This document shows, piece after piece, positions 33,078 to 45,157 of a stretch of 64,000 nt of DNA (the first letter of the stretch is position 1; each line of letters starts with the position of its first letter). Source of the stretch: Budorcas taxicolor (Eukaryota > Chordata > Mammalia > Artiodactyla > Bovidae). The DNA lies in NCBI RefSeq assembly GCF_023091745.1, contig NC_068920.1, forward strand, positions 148,147,622 through 148,211,621. Direction: 5' to 3'. Under the pieces are notes generated by a model. The model searched no databases, was not told the origin of the DNA, and saw only the letters and a list, made by a program, of their open reading frames with translations. The translations under genes were made by a program, and so were the position numbers.

Positions 33078-33434
33078 GAGAAGACGCTTGAGAGTCCCTT
33101 GGACTGCAAGGAGATCCAACCAGCCCATCCTAAAGGAAATCAGTCCTGAATATTCATTGGAAGGACTGATGCTGAAGCTAAAACTCCAGTACTTTGGCCA
33201 CCTGATGCGAAGAACTGATTCATTTGAAAAGACCCTGATGCTGGGAAAGACTGAAGGCAGGAGGAAAAGGGGCTGACAGAGGATGAGATGGTTGGATGGC
33301 ATCACCAACTCGATGGACATGAGTTTGAGAAAACTCCGGGAGTCGGTGATGGACAGGGAGGCCTGGCATGCTGCAGTCCATGGGGTCACAAAGAGTCGGA
33401 CACGACTGAGCAACTGAACTGAACTGAACTGAAG
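33078..33434 (+). mobile_element. BovB LINE 3' end, well preserved
   Basis: 'GAGAGTCCCTTGGACTGCAA', 'TTTGGCCACCTGATGCGAAG', 'GATGAGATGGTTGGATGGCA' and a (GAACT)n tail. The N-terminal part of its frame is open to 33276, where a TGA replaces a CpG-containing codon. It encodes only the extreme C-terminal domain of the BovB protein. Confidence 0.95.
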
Positions 33435-36400
33435 CTATGTCAGAAAGGGAGGGTGAGATTGAGTTTCCACCCCGTAGATACAGAGCAGAGACCCTAGCTA
33501 TCCATCCCATATTCTAGAACTTTGTTATTAGCTGACTCAGAAAGAGAGATGGCCTGTTTCAGAAAATGCTGAGTATCGAGGGACCTACAGACAGTGGTGT
33601 CGCTGACCTCTAGGGCAAGTGATGAAAGACACAGAGATCTGGCAGGACAAAAGTCAGCGGGCGAAACGATGATTTACAGTTGTCAGTCGGCACACCACCG
33701 GGCACCCGGGTGGAGTGAACAGGTAAGAGGTGATTTGCTTTCATGAGTTTAAAATCTCACTAAATGGTATCTGAAAAACATACTGAAACAGGCTTGTGAG
33801 AGTCACAGATGAAGGAGAAGCCTGTGGTTAAAGTGAATCTGCAGTTGTTAAAGGGAAGCCGGGCCCCAAGGTGGGGCCGAGGTCACCTCTCTCTCCTCCA
33901 GCTCTGGAGCCCTAGGGGTGCTGCCCACCTGGACCACTGGCTGCAGGGGTCCTGGCACTAATGGTGACAATGCGGATGAGAAAGATGAAGTCTCCTCCTG
34001 CTACGCGTACCTGGTGGGCCAGCTGTTTTCTGCAGGATGACTGAATTCCACGGGTGGGTGGGGTGAGGACCAGAATCTCTGAGTCCCCTCCATGGACAGC
34101 CAGGCCCGAGGTGTGCTAAGGGCCCTGGTTGCCATGTGGGCCTGGAGTTTTGCCTGGGCAGTGAGGGGTCGACTGTGCTGGAAGCCCAGGTCAGGAAAGG
34201 GGCTGTCCACCCCGGCCCCACAGCAGGAGAAGGGGCCCAGCTTCAGGGTGGGGGTGCTCCACGATCCTTGGGGCCACAGGCACAAATGAACATGCTGGGG
34301 GTCTTGCTAGAAGGGCAGCCAAGGGGGCCAGATTACTGCCCCCTGCCATCACCTCCCCACAGCTGGATGCTCTGGTCTCAGAGCACACTCTTGGCCAAAG
34401 TCAGTTCTTGCTGGTGCATGGGATGTCTGGGTCACTCTGCCTTCCAGCTTGGTTAGGGACACTCCCCTTTTCAGCGAGGGCTCCAGGAAACCACTCCCAG
34501 GGCCTCCCGCAAGCTCTGTCTGCCTCTCCTATCTGCAGAAGAAGGGGGCTGAGAGGCTCTGGACTGGAGAATGACTTTCCCCTTCTAGAAGCAGGAATGA
34601 AAAACCCCTCCAGGGTCCACAGGAGTGTGAAGTCACAGTCATCAGAGCATATGGGCATTTGTGAGCTGGCCTGGAAAAAAAGAGTCAGATGGGACTTCAC
34701 AGCTAAACAACAGAAAATGCACTTTTAGAACAGGTTTTTTTTGGGACCACCTCAAAAACGTTATAGAAGTTGGAAAAGGAGCCAGGTACACGCCCACCCT
34801 CCTAAGTAAGACACCTACTCTGTACTTCTCAGCTTGTTTTCTCCCTCGGCATCAACAGTTTACATTGTTGCCATCTTGGTGCTGATCGAATTTTGCAAGT
34901 TTGGGTCATCTTGCAAGTTTGAATCCTAGGTCCGGCTGGGAATCTTTACAACCCAGCGAGGATAGCGAGTGAATGGCTTGCTCCGAATGAATGGGCTGTG
35001 AGTCACTCAGGTCCCCAGGACACAGTGTGTATGGGACCTGGGAAGGGCCCATTCTTGGACGTTTCATTCAGAGCATCATTCAGAGTTCTAAAAAGGGAAT
35101 GGAAAAATTAAATGTCACGTCATAGGAAGTGGAAAAATCAGGGTGTCTCGGCGTGTCCTCACACCTAATTAGGCTGCCAGTAATGTTAGGCATCTCCTGC
35201 TAGAAAGTACAGTCATGCAAGAACCTTGGGGTCCGGGAGTGTGTTTGATGAGTTTTCCTCCGACCTCTTTTCCCCTCCTGCATGGCAGACCTGAGCTCCT
35301 GGTCTTTCCTCCATTTCTTCCTGCTCCAGCTTTTGGTCTTCACCTGTGCACCTGGAGATACAGGCTGTGTAATAGGAGGGGTCCTAGGTGGGTCTGTGGG
35401 TGCTGGGGCTCCTCCTCTCCCCTCCTCCCTGGATCCACCCTGAGGAGTTTGGATGAAGCTCAGATATGACATACTTACCTCGACCTTTTCTCAGATTGCC
35501 TGAGATACCAAATTAGTTAGTAGCAGAAACACTGCCTTTTTCAAACATTTTAATTTGGGTGCAGAGCCTGGTAGGTGATTTTACACCCAAATGGCATTCG
35601 GAGAGCGTTGCTTTGGGTATTATTTTGCAATGAGCCTTTTATTTTCTGGGGGAGCAGAGCTGCTTCCTGACATGGGAGGTGCTGATTCAGGTGACTTCTG
35701 TTCTTTATGGTCTAGGCCAGGAATCTAGCTGTGAGTCTGGTCCTGGGGCATTAAAAGCCAAACCAGACCCCAAAGGTTACAGAATCCACATGTTCGTGAG
35801 TCACTGTTGGGGATGTGAAGCGGAGGGGTGAGAGGACAGCTTTCCTCCAGGGAGGTGGGTCATCAGGAATGAGGGAAGTGACCGCGGGCAGTGGCTGGTG
35901 GACTGTGCCAGTCACCACACCAGGAGATGCGCTTGGGTCTCCTTCATCCTCCCAGGAGGCTCACGAGGCCGGCACTAGAATTCTGTCTTATTGATGAGAA
36001 AACAGCCCTCGAGGAAGATCAGCCCATCACTCTGAGGCTCAGGGGCAGTGCAAGCCTCCTCCTGGGTCTAGCTGAGTCTGTTTGAAAGGACTGTGGCCAG
36101 CCCCCTCCTGTGCGCCAAGCAAGGGGGCAGGGGAGAGAGCTGTGGGGCAGTGAGCACAACTAAGGGCCAGCTGGCTTCATTTTCAGAGCATCTTCTGATT
36201 CTAGCTCTGCAGCGCCATCTCACCCCAGTGCTGACGCAGACCCGTCAGCCACTGCCTTCTGGGGCCCGGCATTTGTTACCTGGAGCCCCACGTACTGCCC
36301 GGCGAGGCTTTCTACACTGTTTTCAAAACATTTAAAAGTGATCCAAGTGTGCTCCCAGAAACAAATAATGTGAGATCAATTACCAACTGAACAGGTAATT

Positions 36401-36870
36401 CATGAGCTATGCAACATCTCTCTCATACTTTAAAGCATAGAACAAAATGAATCAAGTCAGCTTAGACTTTAATAAAGCTCTTCGGGCACACATTTAAAAC
36501 ACTGAGTTGTGTTCTGCCGTGAAGCTAAATTTAGAGACAAAGCTTCTTATTTACCAGCTCACCTCTTGACCATGAACCCTTGTCGTATTTGGGCTAGCTC
36601 TCTGGATACCGGATGCATATCACCTTCCTCATGGAAACCATAAAATTTACATTTCCTGGAGCATCTTGCCTTTGATTAGCTTTCCTTACGCTCTATTTGC
36701 AGAGCTAGGCTTCCCTTTCATCCTATTTCTTTACTAAATATATATTTTCTAAGGTTTTGCACTTTCCTTCATGGAAACAATTGGATTTCACCATGGTTCT
36801 TTCTGTGTTTTCAAGTCTAATGTTATTATTGGCTGCCAGTTACTCTTTTATTAAGAGATACTCTAAGATT
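33435..36870. other. 3.4 kb repeat-poor unique stretch
   Basis: No interspersed repeat is recognised. 33840-34600 is GC-rich, with overlapping frames on both strands (up to 106 codons) lacking domains. 35090-35200 (CACACCTAATTAGGCTGCCA) and 36330-36830 (TCAATTACCAACTGAACAGG, GGTAATTCATGAGC, ATGTTATTATTGGC) are AT-rich and conserved-looking. The lack of young insertions over 3.4 kb is notable in such a repeat-dense window. Confidence 0.35.
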
Positions 36871-37098
36871 TAGTCTTCTCCAGTGGCTCAGGGGTAAAGA
36901 ATCTGCCTGCCAATGCAGGTGACGCAAGATATGCGTTAGGTTGGATCCCTGGGTGAGGAAGATCCCCTGGAGGAGGGCATGACAACCCACTCCAGTATTC
37001 TTGCCTGGAGAATCGCATGGACAGAGGAGCCTGGCAGGGTGTAGTCCATGGAGTCACAAAGAGTCAAACACACTGAAGCTACGGAGCACACACACAAT
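36871..37098 (+). mobile_element. Bov-tA SINE, plus strand
   Basis: Diverged head 'TCTTCTCCAGTGGCTCAGGG' with a small insertion (GATATGCGTTAG) before the B-box. Body 'CAACCCACTCCAGTATTCTT'; short CACACA tail. Confidence 0.92.
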
Positions 37099-37182
37099 AA
37101 AAGTTATTTAAAAAGTGTTTCTTCTCATAAAACTGACACAACAAAAAGGCTCCTGTGATGGTCAGGACTAAACAAGAGATGG

Positions 37183-37429
37183 GGGCTTCCCTTGTAGCTC
37201 AGTTGGTAAAGAATCTGCCTGCTTGTAGCTCAGTTGGTAAAGAATCTGCCTGCAATGCAGGAGACCTGGGTTCGATCCCTGAGTTGGGAAGATCCCCTGG
37301 AGGAGGAAATGGCAACCCACTCCAGTATTCTTGCCTGGAGCATCCCACAGACAGAGGAGCCTGGCAGGCTACAGTCCATGGGGTCACAAGACTGGACACG
37401 ACTTAGCAACTAAACCACCACCACCACCA
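37183..37429 (+). mobile_element. Bov-tA SINE with duplicated tRNA-like head
   Basis: Otherwise typical Bov-tA, but 31 bases of the head (TTGTAGCTCAGTTGGTAAAG through CTGCCTGC) occur twice in exact tandem, at 37192-37222 and 37223-37253. The tail ends in an (ACC)n-like repeat. The duplication covers the A-box part of the tRNA-derived promoter, so this copy has two A-box-like segments. Confidence 0.97.
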
Positions 37430-37959
37430 AAGAATCGATGTACCTACTGCGAAGACCTAGTGGCTTCCTTCTTTCCAAAGCCATATTGAGCCCTGCAGAG
37501 AGGAAGGGATGCAAAGGGGGCCTCTGGCTCCTACCTGGAAAGTGGGGGATGCTCAGGAAACAGTGTGTGCTGAAAGTGGGGACCCAACCCTTCATCAGAA
37601 GGGAAATTGTCGGAGTAAGTGTGTGTTTCTCTCTAGGCAGCCTGCTTTTAAATGTTGAGCTTTGTAAGTGCAGACCAGGTTTCTGAGGAAGGCAAATGCT
37701 GAACATAGTCATTTGTTAATGTATGTCTTCTATTTAAAAGATCTGTTACTGAGGTGCTATATAAAACCGGAGTCCAGAGACTCACACGTCTTGCATTGCA
37801 CGTCCACGGTATGGGGCAGCCAGTCCTTAACGGCACGGGGAACGCTCCCTCCTCTTTTCTGTAAACAAAGAGTTCCTGTTGAGATATCAGCTGCATCACT
37901 CTTGGGACTGTTGACTTTCTGGGCACGATGAATTCTGGTTGTGGACTGTCCTCTGCCTA
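37430..37959. other. Unique sequence
   Basis: Several 80-100 codon frames on both strands overlap and cancel each other as evidence. No repeat or exon is seen. Confidence 0.35.
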
Positions 37960-38085
37960 GTAGGCTGTCTGGGAGCATCCCTGGCTTCTGCCAGGTGCTG
38001 GTGTGTACCTCTCTCCACAGGAGTGACAACCCAGGGTGATCTTATCAAGTGTCTCCAGGGGCCAAAGGGCAAAATTGCCCCTAGT
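37960..38085 (+). repeat. hAT-Charlie (MER5-like) fragment
   Basis: 'GGGAGCATCCCTGGCTTCTG', 'AGGAGTGACAACCCAGGGTG', 'GTGTCTCCAGGGGCCAAAGG' and 'GCAAAATTGCCCCTAGTGG' follow the order of a short non-autonomous hAT-Charlie element. The exact subfamily is not assigned. Confidence 0.55.
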
Positions 38086-40257
38086 GGAAATAAAATCAAT
38101 TTTAGAAATGCATTTATTGGCTCATATTTCTTCTTACTTTTGGAAACAGCTGTAAGGGTTTGGCTACCTTGAAATGGATATGATATCACAAATATAAGTC
38201 ACAGGAAAGGACAAGACATCACTGATTTGGTATTTGACTTATCTTAGTTGCCATCGAATATGCAGCTACTGTGCAAGAGAAAATTAAAAATATGGATGGG
38301 CTAACTCCAAATGCTTCTAATTATTTGCAAATCATGAAAACAGACAGTTTGTGTCCTGTGGGAGAGACAAGACTGCTCTCCCTGGAGAAGGCACAGTCCA
38401 CACCTGGGGTTCCAGTCTGCCAGCTGACCCCCCACTTTGGGGCTTATGCTTTGCAACAAACTTTTGTTAATATTTATGAAGACACTTAATGCCCTTCAGT
38501 GTTAAAAAGAAAATCTAAATGAGCATCACTCATAGGAAGGAGCCCTGTCTCCCAAAACATATAATCTCCTTTTTGGGGAGTTGGCAAAGTTTGCAAAATG
38601 CCTCTTCCCCAGTGCCAGCCGTGACTGCAGGATTTATCTCCGACACCCTGAGCCATTAAGGTTCTTAATGCCTTCGAGCTGACTTCAGCAAACAAATTTA
38701 ACAACCCAGTTAAAACCAAATAGTTTTATAGAGATGCTGTAACTTCTTTTTTAAGTTCCAGCGGGGCAGATTTACAAAGGCAGACAATGAAAGTCCCATG
38801 GCTGCTTGTATACTGTAGATCACCCCCAAACACGGGCGTACAACGCCGACCCCGAGGCAGCCCTGGATGACTGGCTTCTGGAGGCCAGGGCTCCCTTTGC
38901 TGGTCACTCATCGGTGCTGGAACAAAAGGCATTTCAATTTCCTGCTCTATTGCAGCATTTCAGGACATGTGTTGAATGATTTTTTTTTTTTTACCCTAAA
39001 TGAACCATAACGGGAATGAACCATAACAGAAAGTGGGCTTTGATGCTGTGACAAAGAGCAAAGCTTCCCAACAGGGTGGGATGGACTCTGTTTTCCGAAG
39101 AAGCCATTCCCCCTGGAAAGGGTGTGTTCATCTACTGAGGTCAGGCAGCCCACAGAACAAGGCTCCTGAGTCCTGGGGTGAGGAATCTCAGCCTTTGCCT
39201 TATTTTTCTTCTGCTCCAAATTAGTTTAAAAAATATTGATTGATTGATGATTGATTGATTGATTATAAGGAATTGCCTTTTTCCATTAGAGTCCCAGGGC
39301 CTGCCATGTGAAGGCTGGACACCCCGGGAAGCTGGAGGCGTGATTCAGTCTGAGTCTGAAGGCCTGAGAGCTGTCAGCACCAGGGACAGATAGGGATCAA
39401 GGTCCTGGCTCTGCCGTCAGGGAGAAAGGGCCCAGATCTCCCTTCCTCCGGACTCAGCGCATTGAATGCGCCGCTCCCTCCCAACACTGGGGCCGGCAAC
39501 CTGCTTTATGGAGAGTCCATCCATTTGCATGCTGATTTCACCTGGAGACAGACTCAGAGACACACCCAGAGAGTCTTCAGTGGAATATCTGGGTACCTGT
39601 GATCTAGGCAAGCTGACTTAACATGAACCATCACAACGTTCTTTGGGGAAAGCTGTTCTCATTTGAGTGATGCGGGTTTCTCTCATAAAAAGAGGGTTTT
39701 ATTACTGAAGGGAAACCTAAAGAGCTCCAGAGGCAACTAGCTCAGGGGGCGGAAGAGGAGACCGAGGTTCAGAGTAAGGCTCAGAGCCACGATGGGAGTT
39801 GCCCTGAGCCTCAGGCTGAGTGAGACAGAGCAGGCTGAGAACCTCAGTCTTTGGAACCCCAAAGAGTGGACACATCACACAGCACCTTGTGTTGATTCCT
39901 GGGCCTGACTCCCCAAAAGATGAAAGGCAAAAATGGTGCAGGAGTTCTGGGCCCACTGGGCAGGCCTGTTTCAGCATGGCCAATGGAAGGCAGTCTCCGG
40001 TGGCCAGTGTCTGAACGGGGACGTGGTAATGTCGCCTTCTTTGTGTCTCCACTGAGACATACTCTTTCTCTCATTTTCTTATCGTCTTTGCCTTCTGGTC
40101 GTCTGCCATTCACCTCTCAGGAATTAAGTTAGTGACCGCTCCCAGGGATTTGCCCGTTGGAGTCCAGTGCTGACTTGAGCAGAGGCTCCTGCCAAGCCCT
40201 GGGATGAGGTTCTCTGTGCTGAGACCCTCCGCAGATTGGGGGTCACAGTGCGGAGGC
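38086..40257. other. Unique sequence with a small TTGA repeat
   Basis: 39236-39264 is a (TTGA)n tract with one gap. Frames of up to 111 codons (39717-40132, both strands) overlap and show no domains. No exon. Confidence 0.35.
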
Positions 40258-40284
40258 GGGGGGTGGGGGGGTGGGGGGGATGGG
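40258..40284 (+). other. Strong G-quadruplex candidate
   Basis: Runs of 6, 7, 7 and 3 Gs separated by T, T and AT. This is one of the cleanest quadruplex motifs in the window. Confidence 0.8.
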
Positions 40285-40567
40285 TCTGACTCTGTGGCCC
40301 TCGCAAATTCCCCTCAACCCAACCCGGGGTTGGGTTGAAACCCAACCTGCTGGCTATGGCGGGGAGGGAGCCTTCCTGTTTTTGGCTCTGGAAGATGGTG
40401 GCCCTCAAGAGCTTCTGCAAATGACCCTGCAATGGCTCGTGGGGCCCCGTCCGGGGCGTGTCCCCCAGGAACAAGAAGTTGCCTGTGTTGCCTTTGCCTT
40501 AGCTGAGCACCTAGAGCAAAAGCACAGAGGATGCTGGCAACACCCGGAGGCACCTCTCTTTCTCTGC

Positions 40568-40637
40568 ACCTCGAGATACTGCATTTTTTTTTTTTTTAAC
40601 AAATAGAAAGTTTGTGGCAACCCTGCCTTGAGTGCCT
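40568..40637 (+). mobile_element. Tigger1-like DNA transposon, 5' part
   Basis: 'ACCTCGAGATACTGCATTTT' and 'AAGTTTGTGGCAACCCTGCC' match the left end of Tigger1-type pogo/mariner elements. The outer terminal inverted repeat is worn. It is interrupted by BovB and resumes at 41107. Confidence 0.8.
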
Positions 40638-41106
40638 CAGTTCAGTTCAGTTCAGTTCAGTCGCTCAGTTGTGTCCGACTCTTTGCGACCCCATGAATCG
40701 CAGCACGCCAGGCCTCCCTGTCCATCACCAACTCCCGGAGTTCACTCAGACTCACGTCCATCGAGTCAGTGATGCCATTCAGCCATCTCATCCTCTGTCG
40801 TCCCCTTCTCCTCCCAACCCCAATCCCTCCCAGCATCAGAGTCCTTTCCAATGAGTCAACTCTTCGCATGAGGTGGCCAAAGTACTGGAGTTTCAGCTTT
40901 AGCATCATTCCTTCCAAAGAAATCCCAGGGCTGATCTCCTTTAGGATGGACTGGTTGGATCTCCTTGCAGTCCAAGGGACTCTCAAGAGTCTTCTCCAAC
41001 ACCACAGTTCAAAAGCACAATTCTTCAGCGCTCAGCTTTCTTTATAGTCCAATTCTCACATCCATACATGACCACAGGAAAAACCATAGCCTTGACTAGA
41101 CGGACT
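40638..41106 (-). mobile_element. BovB LINE 3' portion inside Tigger1-like element
   Basis: (TTCAG)n tail, 'GTCGCTCAGTTGTGTCCGAC', then reverse-transcriptase C-terminal text to 'CATAGCCTTGACTAGACGGA'. The reverse frame 40657-40986 is open for 109 codons of the BovB C-terminal domain. It is younger than the transposon it splits. Confidence 0.95.
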
Positions 41107-41612
41107 GTCACCGTTTTCCCAACAGCATTTGCTCACTTTGTGTCTCTGCTCACGTTTCATTAATTCTCACGATGTTTCCAGTGCTTTCAAATGATTGTTG
41201 TGTTTGTGAGGAAGATCTAGGATCCGTGATCTCTGATGTTTCTACTAGGACCGGCTGAAATCTGAGATGATGGCTAACACCAAGAAAGTGTTTTTTAATT
41301 AAGATATTTACATTATTTTTTAGACATAGTACTATTGCATATTTAATAGACTAGAGTGTCAACATGACTGTTTTTAAGTAAAGTGTTTAATTTTTCAATA
41401 ACTGTGTCCACCACATGTACAGTTTTCCTTTAACCATCAAGCATGGTCATGTTTCAGAGCATCTTTCTCTCACTAAGTAAGGCTCTGAGAAGAAGCATAA
41501 CTTTTACATGCTCTGGGAATCTGAAAAATTCATGTGACTAACTTTATTGCAGTGTCTGCTGTATCACAATGGGCTGGAACTGAGCCTGTGATATCTTAGA
41601 GGTTTGCCTGGA
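41107..41612 (+). mobile_element. Tigger1-like DNA transposon, 3' part (transposase deleted)
   Basis: It continues with 'CCCAACAGCATTTGCTCACT' and then jumps to the right end: 'TTTTAGACATAGTACTATTG', 'GTGACTAACTTTATTGCAGT', 'GATATCTTAGAGGTTTGCCT'. The transposase gene between the ends is absent, making it a non-autonomous derivative. About 129 unrelated bases (41366-41494) interrupt the right end. Confidence 0.85.
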
Positions 41613-42892
41613 CAATGATTTTTTCAAACAGAGCATTCGTTTTGTTTGTCCATGTTTAGAACTTCCAATGTATTTAAAGGCAGACCCTCTTTGTTTTGCA
41701 AATGTGAACTTCTCGCAGAGAAGTTTCCAGTTTGTTAGTTTCCTGTATTCTGAGGTTCTTTGGTATACTCAAGTAAAATGTTAACAACCAGCAGACATTT
41801 ACTGAGTGTGGAATACAGATTACCTATGTCAGAGATTCAAAGGAAGGTATGACAGTCTCTTTTTCATGGGCTCCTAATCTAGAAGGAAAGAGAAGCTGAA
41901 GCTGGATGAGTCACCTAACAATAAAGCAGCCACTTTTTAAATGATAAGGATTTCCCGGAGCAGTCAAAGGGCCTGAGGTCCAACACGCTCTGGTTCCAAG
42001 GCAAGCGGTGTCTGGCTGGGTCTCCAGGTCTGGGTTGGCTGCTGAGTGGGAGAAGCACAGAAACTTCTCCTGCAGTTGTGCCTATGGTGGCAGGGATGTG
42101 CTTTTCCTCATTTAAAAAATTTTGCTCAATATTGGTTTTCAGCCTCAAAGCCGAGCTTTCTAGGAGAAAGATTCCCTTCCGTCTCAGGAGGTTACCGGAA
42201 CCTAGGAACTGCGGGCTGGGCATGCTGACGGCTGAGGTCTCTGTGTGGGGACAGCGGCTGCTGGAGTGGCACCTGCCACGCAGGAAGGCCGAGCAGAGCC
42301 AGCGTCATGGTCATCTCTGCCTTGCAGCCCCAGGAGGACCCCCCTGCGAGACAGGGACCTTTGCCACTGTGTCACCTAGGAGGACGACGGAGTCCAAGAC
42401 TGCCCCTACCGTCCCCTATTGTGCGGCCGCCACCCACCTGAACCCCCCATCTCTGCCTTGGAGGATGCAAGCGCTGATAACCGTCCCATTGATTCTCAGG
42501 TTGTAAAATGCCCCATTTGAAGACTGAGTGCAAAGCCCGTGTGAGGAGATAAAGAAGCTATGGAGGCTTTCAGAGCTGAACTCAATTTATCCAGAATGTT
42601 TCTTTTTTCTTTTTTTCCCTTCAGATCAAGATAGTGCTTTTTCTTGTAAATACTAAAAAACATAAAAGAAAAAGGAAAAAAAAAATCCATCTTTGTTTTC
42701 TTCCCCAAGTGTACTGCAATGTCTTTACTGTAGAAGCGTTCTGAAGCAGTGAAGTCCAGAGAATGAGGGTGAATCACAAGGACAGACAGTCATTTGGGAA
42801 GGAACTTGTTCCCTCAAAAGTGAGAAACAGCCTACTGTGCAGCCCAGGGACTCCACTCACACTCTGTAATGACCTATATGAGAATTTTGATC
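41613..42892. other. Mostly unique sequence
   Basis: At 41787-41905 'CAGACATTTACTGAGTGTGG' followed by ACAGTCTCTTTTTC and CATGGGCTCCTAATCTAG suggests an inverted L2 3' end. A 142-codon plus frame (42078-42506) shows no domain. 42600-42690 is T- and A-rich simple sequence. Confidence 0.35.
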
Positions 42893-43008
42893 TTGTTCAA
42901 TCACCAAGTCGTGTCTGACTCCTTGCGACCCCAGGGACTGCAGCATGCCAGGCTTCCCTGTCCTTTACTCTTCTCCTGGAGTTTGCTCAAACTCGTGTCC
43001 ATTGAGTA
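42893..43008 (-). mobile_element. BovB LINE 3' end fragment, minus strand
   Basis: 'CAATCACCAAGTCGTGTCTG' to 'GCTCAAACTCGTGTCCATTG'. It is immediately followed by an L1 tail. Confidence 0.88.
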
Positions 43009-43009
43009 G

Positions 43010-43134
43010 ATGAATATGAAAACAGAATCTAAAAAATAGTAGTTATATGTATAACTGATTCACTTTGCTCTACACCTGAGACTAAAGCAACGTCTTTAAT
43101 CAACTATACTCCAATAAAAAATAATTTAAAAAAA
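43010..43134 (+). mobile_element. L1 3' terminus
   Basis: 'TGTATAACTGATTCACTTTG', 'CTCTACACCTGAGACTAAAG' and 'CAACTATACTCCAATAAAAA'. Only the terminal ~125 bases, including the A-rich tail. Confidence 0.88.
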
Positions 43135-44074
43135 ATGCTGAGCAACAATCAGCTAACAGCCTTACTGTGACTGAGGCATCGCGTTATGGTGAAGTGGTGG
43201 ATAAAACAATCTGAGCAGTAAACAAACCAAGGTTTGAAAAGACTCCCTCACCCCCACCCCAAATGTGAGCACCAGCTGCTTCGGATCTAACCTGCTCCTA
43301 GAGCCATGATGCTAATGTCTATTTCTTAGCATAAATGTCTCCTCCAGCCTGGGCCTCTGCCCACCCTTCTCAAGGACACCTCTGTGTCCCCAGGATCCAG
43401 GCTGGAGACCTGGGGCCTCCTCCTTCTCCCTGTTCTCTGTTTATGCCAAATAGCTGCAGAATCCGCTCATGCCTTCTCTCCCAGAACCATCACCCTTCAC
43501 TGGCCTTTTAGTGGGCTTACTGAGAGGTGGTGGATAAGAAGGCTTGGAGGTTCCTCCAAGGCACTCCAGGCCTGGGCCCTGCCCAAGGCAGGATGAAAGT
43601 GGACGAGGATGGGGGCTGCCCGAGGGACCCCCTGGATCCAGCAAAGATCAGTGGACAGTGGAGCAGGAGCCATAAGGCTAAGACCCTGAGGGGAGCCAGG
43701 CACGGTGGGCTTGGCCTGGGTCCCCCACCTTGTTTCAGAGCCTAGTTGGCTAGCAGGGCCTTGTGCTACCGGTGTGCTGGGATCTCAGGGCCTCCTGGAC
43801 AGGTCCTGTCTCCCCAGACCTGGCACTGGAACTTGAACTCTGCTTGGGCCTGAAAGAATGAGATTCAATCCAAGTGTGTCCTGGTGATCCACCTTTCCAC
43901 TTGCAGTGAATACACTCGGGTCTGGAAGCCCAGGTTGGCACAGGCCATGTGCTCCTTGTCCAAGGCCTGCGGGAGTATTCTCCTGGGCTCTAGGAATTCG
44001 CTTGAAGAGGGATTGCACACACCCTACCCTCTCTGCGTTTATTAAACATCTGCTTGGGCCTGGCTCCATTGTCC
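43135..44074. other. Unique GC-rich sequence
   Basis: Overlapping 60-94 codon frames on both strands (43384-44118) lack recognisable domains and match each other's shadows. No exon is called. Confidence 0.35.
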
Positions 44075-44205
44075 ATACCCACTGCTCAATAGCTGGGTAT
44101 CCCTGGGCTGCTGTTTAACCTCCCACAGCCTCCATTTTCCCATCTGTACAAGGGAAAGTTACAAGCGACCCCCTCTGGCAAGTGAGGACTTGCCAGGAGC
44201 CTGGT
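44075..44205 (-). repeat. MIR SINE fragment, minus strand
   Basis: 'CCTCCCACAGCCTCCATTTT' followed by CCCATCTGTACAAGGGAAAG matches the conserved inverted MIR core. Confidence 0.6.
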
Positions 44206-45157
44206 GAATGACAGCAACTCCTCCTTTGTTTGTTGCCACATCCACACACAAGCAGAACCTGGCTTTTCCACCAGATGTGAGTCTAGCCCAGTTGTCAAGG
44301 TCCAGGCCGTGCCCCGGAGCCTTCTCACATTTCCCCAGCCAGATTCAGTGTTGTATTCTACCTGGGCTTCAGGAGAGATGATTAAAAAAAATTGAGCTAG
44401 AAAAAAATAGAAGTTAAATGCTATTTATAGCTTCTCAGCTGCTTCAACTGTTCCTGCCCCTTTCGAAGTAGCTGGGGGTAGAGGACGCTTGCCCGCGGGC
44501 TGTGTGGTTGTTATCACTGTCCACATTGTCACACAGCTATTTGTACCACACGCCTCTCTCCCCCTAGGGCGTCAGCTACTGAGAGCAGAATAAAGGAAGG
44601 AAGGAGGGAATAAATGAATAATTCTGTGCTTGCGAGACTTGACCCAAGATTTTCAAAGTGATTAATATACCCAGCTGTCTTCTCCTTTTCTGGTTGGGGT
44701 TTATGATTCTCTATCATGCAGTAATCGATTTTTTAAAATTTAAGCAATCTTACAACTGATGCTGTCTCAGAAATATTTAGAAGAATGTATTTCGTATCAC
44801 TTTTTTTCTATGAACATTGCAAGGAAGGTGTGGGATATGGACCCTGGTTGGAATTTGAAAATGTAAAAGGATAAAATTACGCATTTTCTGACTGCTCAGT
44901 TTCTATTTATAGCACTGCAATGACTTTCCTTCACTACTAACCAGGATGGAATTTTAAACGATTGACCGAGGAGAAAGTAATTCATTTCCTTCTGCCGTCT
45001 TATCTTCCTCTCTTGCCCTGTCTTCTCCTGTGTAACTCCTATTATGGTCTCTCTTTGTCAAGGGCGTTACTCACAATTAAGTGCTTGTATCTGCTTCTCC
45101 CCATTGTATCTGTTTGCATAGATTTAGGACAGATACAAATGCTAAAAACAGCTTCAG
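44206..45157. other. Unique sequence, AT-rich in second half
   Basis: 44390-44940 is AT-rich with conserved-looking words (AGTGATTAATATACCCAGC, ATGCAGTAATCGATTTTTTA) and no repeat. No exon. Confidence 0.3.
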
